Position numbers and translations under genes: made by a program. DNA of 9,793 nucleotides from Archangium sp. (GTDB lineage Bacteria; Myxococcota; Myxococcia; Myxococcales; Myxococcaceae): contig JAEUJT010000038.1 of assembly GCA_016793525.1 (NCBI GenBank), positions 1-9,793 on the forward strand, given 5' to 3'. Of the stretch, positions 8,465 to 9,793 are shown piece by piece (within the stretch, counting starts at the first letter, position 1; each line of letters opens with the position of its first letter). Under the pieces are notes generated by a model. It worked only from the letters and a program-made list of their open reading frames with translations, was not told the DNA's origin and ran no database searches.

Positions 8465-8472
8465 TTCCCAGC

Positions 8473-8476
8473 GGAG
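8473..8476 (+). promoter_or_regulatory. RBS of the small receiver gene
   Basis: GGAG lies four bases before ATG 8481 and supports that start. If transcription begins at about 8475 as the upstream sigma-54 element predicts, this site would be only partly in the transcript. Either read-through from the kinase gene or a slightly earlier start would preserve it. Confidence 0.5.
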
Positions 8477-8480
8477 CGCC

Positions 8481-8924
8481 ATGCTGACCAACGCCTCCGA
8501 CACCGACATCGCGATTCCCTGGCTGCCGACTCCTCGGGTGCGGGTGTTGCTCGCCGAAGACGACGCCGATGTGCGCCAAGCGCTCTCCCGGCTGCTGCGC
8601 CGCGACGGGTACGTGGTGCGCACGGTGAACAACGGCCAGGCGCTGGTGAACGTGCTCTCCCCGTGGATCTTGGGCGAGAGCGAGCCGCCGGCCGACCTCA
8701 TCGTCACCGACATGCGCATGCCAGGCTTCAACGGCCTCAGCGTCGTCGAGGGCCTGCGGGCGTGCGGGTGGTGGCAGCCGGTGCTGCTCATCTCCGCGTT
8801 CGCCGATGAGCACGTGCAGCAGCGCATCTCGTCGATGAAAGACGTCGCGTTTCTGCCCAAGCCCTTCGACGACGTCGATCTCGAGAACGCGCTCTCGAAG
8901 CTGCTGGCACCCGAGCTGTTCTAG
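8481..8924 (+). CDS. Single-domain response regulator related to the activator's C-terminal receiver
   Basis: A 147-residue CheY-like receiver with a short N-terminal lead and no output domain. Pocket residues are complete: Glu26-Asp27-Asp28, phospho-acceptor Asp77 in VTDMRMPGFNG, Ser105 and Lys127 in LPKP. The spacing from the acidic pair to Asp77 is about six residues longer than in the other receivers here. The same extension, and shared blocks RVLLAEDD and DLIVTD.RMPG, occur in the C-terminal receiver of the sigma-54 activator, so the two are close paralogues. ATG 8481 has a GGAG site; GTG 8538 is a possible shorter start if the sigma-54 transcript begins near 8475. It lies 144 bases after the twin-module kinase and 51 before the poly-HAMP kinase, and is probably in one operon with the latter. 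It may compete with the activator's receiver for phosphate from a shared kinase (inference). Confidence 0.9.
   Translation: MLTNASDTDIAIPWLPTPRVRVLLAEDDADVRQALSRLLRRDGYVVRTVNNGQALVNVLSPWILGESEPPADLIVTDMRMPGFNGLSVVEGLRACGWWQPVLLISAFADEHVQQRISSMKDVAFLPKPFDDVDLENALSKLLAPELF
8905..8920 (+). promoter_or_regulatory. Weak -24-like element at the end of the receiver gene
   Basis: TGGCACC-CGAG-CTGTT carries six of seven bases of the -24 block, but the -12 GC is replaced by GT. It lies 55 bases before TTG 8976 and inside the final codons of the receiver gene. Probably a coincidence of coding sequence. Confidence 0.12.
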
Positions 8925-8964
8925 CGACCCGACACCACCGCACCTTTCATCGTCTCACCGCATC

Positions 8965-8971
8965 GGAGGAG
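8965..8971 (+). promoter_or_regulatory. RBS that fixes TTG 8976
   Basis: GGAGGAG, the strongest Shine-Dalgarno in the window, ends four bases before TTG 8976. No ATG or GTG start exists nearby in this frame, so it decides the unusual TTG start. Confidence 0.8.
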
Positions 8972-8975
8972 TCTC

Positions 8976-9793
8976 TTGGAGACCAAGACCAACGGCCACG
9001 CGCTCATCACCCCCAAGCGGTCGACGCAGCAGCTGCGCGCGCCGCGCCGGCCGGCCAAGCCTGACGACTACACCCTCTTCCTCGAGCGCCGACTCGAAGC
9101 GCTCCAGAGAGGCCTCGAGGCCGCCGCCGACGGCGACTTCTCGACGCGGCTGCCCAAGGCCGGCGCCAACATCACCACCGACGTGGCGGTGTCGTTCAAC
9201 TCGCTCATCGACCGCGCCCAAGGCGTGACCCAGGCGCTCGAGCGCGTCAGCCGCACCGCCGGCCGTGGAGACACCGTCGTGCAGCTGCCCGCCAACCTCG
9301 GCACCGGCGCGTGGAACACCTGCACCACCTCAGTGAACACGATGATCGGGGAGTTCACCAAACACACCCAAGAAATCGCCCGCATCGTCAACGGCGTCGC
9401 CGAAGGTGACCTCTCGAACAAGATGACGCTCGAGTTCGACCGCTACCCGCTCCAGGGCGACGTGCTGCGCGTCGGCCACGCGGTGAACCGGCTCGTCGAT
9501 CGCCTCCGCGTGCTGTCGTCTGAAGTGACGCGCGTCGCTCGCGAAGTCGGTACCGAGGGCAAGCTCGGCGGCCAGGCCGACGTCAAAGACCTCACCGGCA
9601 CGTGGAAGGACCTCACCGACAACGTCAACCTGCTCGCCGGCAACCTCACCGCCCAGGTGCGCAACATCGCGCTCGTCACCACGGCCGTCGCCAACGGAGA
9701 CCTCTCGCAGAAGATTACAGTCGATGCGCGCGGTGAAATTCTCGAGCTCAAGAACACCGTCAACACCATGGTGGAGCAGCTCCGCGCCTTCGC
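8976..9793 (+). CDS. Poly-HAMP sensor kinase, N-terminal part (group III-like), cut by window edge
   Basis: 272 codons are visible and the frame is open at the right edge. A polar, basic lead (residues 1-30) is followed by successive HAMP-like units at about 40-90, 92-125, 134-180, 183-228 and 232-272. The conserved blocks are [18 protein letters not shown] at 183-200, [11 protein letters not shown] at 208-218, [10 protein letters not shown] at 223-232, [10 protein letters not shown] at 241-250 and [17 protein letters not shown] at 253-269. These are the alternating HAMP repeats characteristic of group III hybrid histidine kinases, known from fungal osmosensors and many bacteria. No membrane helix is visible, so it is probably cytoplasmic. 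The catalytic part lies beyond the window, so the kinase call rests on this family resemblance; a HAMP-only adaptor is possible. TTG 8976 is set by GGAGGAG. It is 51 bases downstream of the small receiver gene, likely in the same transcript. Confidence 0.88.
   Translation, partial: METKTNGHALITPKRSTQQLRAPRRPAKPDDYTLFLERRLEALQRGLEAAADGDFSTRLPKAGANITTDVAVSFNSLIDRAQGVTQALERVSRTAGRGDTVVQLPANLGTGAWNTCTTSVNTMIGEFTKHTQEIARIVNGVAEGDLSNKMTLEFDRYPLQGDVLRVGHAVNRLVDRLRVLSSEVTRVAREVGTEGKLGGQADVKDLTGTWKDLTDNVNLLAGNLTAQVRNIALVTTAVANGDLSQKITVDARGEILELKNTVNTMVEQLRAF

Larger units (their letters stand above)
8337..8480. other. Intergenic region before the small receiver gene
   Basis: 144 bases with a TGCAGTT direct repeat (8341-8347 and 8350-8356), an inverted repeat at 8371-8383 and a near-consensus sigma-54 promoter at 8449-8464. 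The upstream reading frame could extend back to TTG 8349, but that would bury the promoter in a basic, poorly coding leader. Confidence 0.55.

Noticed and set aside
8349..8480. Extension of the small receiver to TTG 8349
   Set aside because: The added 44 residues are basic and featureless, and would include the sigma-54 promoter. ATG 8481 has its own GGAG site.

Overview
The window is very GC-rich, with a strong third-position GC bias and frequent GTG/TTG starts. It is dominated by rearranged two-component proteins and carries a sigma-54-type activator. Together these suggest a myxobacterium or another member of the Myxococcota. This is inferred from composition and gene content; no rRNA or marker gene is present. 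I see no tRNA, CRISPR array, insertion sequence or phage gene.

Left part (1-1883): the 5' portion of a short-chain dehydrogenase/reductase runs leftwards off the edge. A non-coding gap follows. Rightwards from it lie a small hydrophobic protein and, one base after its stop, a DUF58 (von Willebrand A-like) protein.

Middle (1959-4105): a six-helix membrane hybrid histidine kinase (HisKA, HATPase, receiver) is followed by a stand-alone receiver protein. They probably form a signalling pair. Neither has an obvious intrinsic terminator.

Right part (4170-9793): a sigma-54 activator is transcribed leftwards. Its order is pseudo-receiver, AAA+ domain, Fis-type HTH, then an intact receiver at the C-terminus. 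Divergent from it are a soluble kinase with two catalytic modules flanking a receiver, a small receiver protein, and the start of a poly-HAMP kinase resembling group III kinases. Two -24/-12 (sigma-54) promoter-like elements lie on this divergent side. The one at 8449-8464, just before the small receiver gene, is a near-consensus match. The one at 6159-6174, before the twin-module kinase, is weaker but correctly spaced. GC-rich palindromes lie about 60-100 bp upstream of the predicted transcription starts.

The most interesting reading is a self-contained enhancer-dependent module. In it, the activator would drive its neighbouring kinase and receiver genes, and those proteins could in turn control phosphorylation of the activator's unusual C-terminal receiver. 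The domains and promoter motifs are visible in the sequence; the circuit is inference.
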